Shown here: positions 6,421 to 7,505 of the stretch, one piece after another
Position numbering within the stretch: the stretch's first letter is position 1
Layout: every line of letters begins with the position of its first letter
DNA from: Planctomycetota bacterium
Lineage (GTDB): Bacteria; Planctomycetota; UBA1135; GCA-002686595
Reading direction: 5' to 3'
Assembly (NCBI GenBank): GCA_004296785.1
Contig: SCVU01000048.1
Span: 1-7,505 of the forward strand
Length of the DNA stretch: 7,505 bases
Position numbers and translations under genes: made by a program
The notes under the pieces: model-generated
Databases searched by the model: none
What the model saw: only the letters and a program-made list of their open reading frames with translations
Told to the model about the DNA's origin: nothing

Positions 6421-6930
6421 TCAGTTGAAGTCGTAGACGTACGACACGCGCGCCTTGTTCAGGATCGCGTACTGCATCTTGCCGAGCAGCTCGAGGTCCT
6501 TGTCGCCCGCGAAGTCCATCCCGCGCACCTTCGGGCTCGTCATCACGAAGTAGCGGCGGCTCGAGCGATCGGTGATCTCGTAGCTGCCGGGGCGGACCTC
6601 ACCGGCGATCTCGACGTTCAGCCCGCCGGTGTAGAACACGCGGACCTTCTGCCACTTCTCGCCGTCCTGCGCCAGGCGCGAGCGCACCGGATCGCCCGCC
6701 GCGTCGACGAGCTCGTGCGCGAGCAGCACTTCCTCGATGTTGACGTGCAAGAGCGGCGTCTGGATCCGATCGCGCGTGCCGAGATCGACGAGCGTCGCGT
6801 CGCGCACGCGCAGGAAGTACTTGCGATGCTCGTCGAGCATCTGCGACAGCCGCATGTACTTGTTCTCGATGCGACCCTTGATCAGGAAGCAATCGGTCAG
6901 GAGCAGGTCGGAGACGATCGTCGTGAGCAT
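6421..6930 (-). CDS. Uncharacterised 169-residue protein downstream of folC
   Basis: I do not recognise a named function. The protein is soluble, with no signal peptide or membrane span. Two halves can be seen. Residues 1-75 carry TDCFLIKGRIENKYMRLSQMLDEHRKYFLRVRDATLVDL and LLHVNIEEVLLAHELVD; the GRI...RLSQMLDEH...FL.V.DA pattern resembles a small beta-strand domain found in other uncharacterised bacterial proteins (DUF6812-like, from memory only). Residues 93-169 carry WQKVRVFYTGGLNVEIAGEV, SYEITDRSSRRYFVMTSPKV and end with ARVSYVYDFN, with Lys/Tyr-rich strands and many aromatic residues. Its codons are GC-rich like the neighbours, and its well-formed protein argues for a real gene. ATG 6930 lies inside the 3' end of folC (34-base overlap), which implies co-transcription and coupling; a start at 6993 would add an Arg-rich segment copied from inside folC and is rejected. 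It converges with the yaeQ-like gene. Confidence 0.8.
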   Translation of the reverse strand: MLTTIVSDLLLTDCFLIKGRIENKYMRLSQMLDEHRKYFLRVRDATLVDLGTRDRIQTPLLHVNIEEVLLAHELVDAAGDPVRSRLAQDGEKWQKVRVFYTGGLNVEIAGEVRPGSYEITDRSSRRYFVMTSPKVRGMDFAGDKDLELLGKMQYAILNKARVSYVYDFN

Positions 6931-7505
6931 GTTCGCGTGACGAGAGGTCGCACGGCCCCGGCGAGGTGCAGCGAGCCCGTGACGAGCACCCACCCTGCGC
7001 GCGGCGCTCCGGCGAGCGCTCTGTCGAGCGCCTCCTGCGGGGTCGCGACCGCCTCGGCCGCGAGACCCAGCTCACCGGCCATTGCGGCCAGGCCGGACGC
7101 GGACTGATACGGCCCCTCCCCGACGGAGGTGCAGAGCACCCTATCGACCCGGCCGACGAGCGTCTTGAGCATCCCGAGCGCGTCCTTGTCGCGTCCGAGA
7201 CCGAGCACGACGAGCGGTCGCGCCGGGAGTCCGGAGCGCGCGAGCTCGTCGAGCAGACTGGAAAGACTTGCCGGCACGTGCGCGCCGTCGATCACGAGCG
7301 TGCGGCCGTCGACGTCGAAGCGCTCGGCGCGCGCCGGCAGCCGCGCGCGCGCGCGCGTCGGTTCGTCGAGCAGCCAGCCGCCGACCGCGCGCCCGTCGCG
7401 CGCGCGCACACCGCGATCCCCGAGCGCGTCGAGCGCGAGACCGGCCAGCGCGGCGTTTTGTTCGGCGTGACTCGACGCGCCGTCGGCCGCGCCGCGGGCG
7501 TCCGC
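6897..7505 (-). CDS. folC: FolC-type folylpolyglutamate/dihydrofolate synthase, 3' part
   Basis: This is the C-terminal 202 residues of a Mur-ligase-family enzyme; the ATP-binding N-terminus lies beyond the right edge. FolC adds glutamate to folates and, in many bacteria, also joins dihydropteroate to glutamate, in the cytoplasm. The visible order fits FolC: SSHAEQNAALAGLALDAL (11-28; family: H-x-x-x-N-A-x-x-A), then an Arg-rich ARLPARAERF where the family has W-P-G-R-x-E, VIDGAHVP (71-78; family DGAHNP), LGLGRDKDALGMLKTL (101-116; family DKD..GML..L), and VLVTGSLHLAGAVRPL (173-188), the usual end. The Asn of DGAHNP is Val here, and the RS/RA pair after the VLCTS strand is replaced by PYQS, so the substrate site may be altered. 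The last 13 residues, after RPLV, are encoded in the overlap with the next gene and look non-conserved. The reading frame is open to the window edge. The family is firm; strict FolC specificity is likely but not certain. Confidence 0.85.
   Translation of the reverse strand, partial: ADARGAADGASSHAEQNAALAGLALDALGDRGVRARDGRAVGGWLLDEPTRARARLPARAERFDVDGRTLVIDGAHVPASLSSLLDELARSGLPARPLVVLGLGRDKDALGMLKTLVGRVDRVLCTSVGEGPYQSASGLAAMAGELGLAAEAVATPQEALDRALAGAPRAGWVLVTGSLHLAGAVRPLVTRTCSRRSSPTCS
7342..7357. repeat. (CG)8 dinucleotide run inside folC
   Basis: Sixteen bases of uninterrupted alternating C and G inside the folC-like gene encode part of the Arg/Ala-rich TRARARL stretch. Such runs can adopt Z-form DNA and are prone to slippage of whole repeats, which would shift the frame. 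It is a simple-sequence tract with no shown role. Confidence 0.6.

Noticed and set aside
6599..7107. Alternative frames on both strands over the folC/unknown gene junction
   Set aside because: They are Arg/Ser-rich and without motifs, while FolC motifs and the downstream protein occupy the consistent frames.
1..7505. CRISPR array, tRNA, rRNA, IS element, defence or biosynthetic cassette
   Set aside because: No direct-repeat array, cloverleaf, transposase motif or inverted-repeat ends were seen on either strand by eye.

Overview
The window is very GC-rich (no base count was made) and densely coded, with no gene-free stretch over about 120 bases. Most of it (1-4736, minus strand) is a flagellar rod and ring operon. 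In transcription order it reads flgF, flgG, flgA, flgH, flgI and the start of a flgJ-type rod-binding gene that runs off the left edge. Genes for both the L-ring (FlgH) and the P-ring (FlgI) point to a diderm bacterium with a flagellum that crosses an outer membrane. The order flgF-G-A-H-I-J, a DUF2752 protein with the PCPACG motif and a QP-x-G segment, and mostly weak or absent Shine-Dalgarno sequences fit a GC-rich planctomycete best. A deltaproteobacterium-like lineage is not excluded. This placement is inference.

Layout. 1-230 (-): 5' end of a FlgJ-type rod-binding protein. 227-1537 (-): FlgI with an unusual Pro/Thr/Ala-rich N-terminal extension. 1537-2172 (-): FlgH with a signal peptide but no lipobox cysteine. 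2193-3191 (-): FlgA, the P-ring chaperone. 3196-3984 (-): FlgG. 4035-4736 (-): FlgF-like proximal rod protein. A -24/-12 (sigma-54-like) promoter candidate lies just before flgF. 4855-5313 (-): DUF2752 membrane protein. Divergent from it, 5381-5878 and 5875-6402 (+) form an overlapping pair: a membrane-anchored small protein, perhaps with an NTF2-like fold, and a YaeQ-family protein. Converging on these, 6421-6930 (-) is an unrecognised 169-residue protein. Its start overlaps the 3' end of a FolC-type folylpolyglutamate/dihydrofolate synthase gene that enters from the right edge (6897-7505, -).

The flagellar genes act together. FlgF and FlgG build the proximal and distal rod. FlgA escorts FlgI to the peptidoglycan, where it forms the P-ring. 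FlgH forms the outer-membrane L-ring, and the FlgJ-type protein caps or guides rod growth. Stops and starts touch or overlap at flgH/flgI and flgI/flgJ and are 4 bases apart at flgG/flgA, so translation is probably coupled.

I see no CRISPR array, mobile element, tRNA, rRNA or defence cassette. The window is mostly a conventional flagellar locus. The points of interest are lineage-specific changes to the rings and a few poorly known proteins at the right end.
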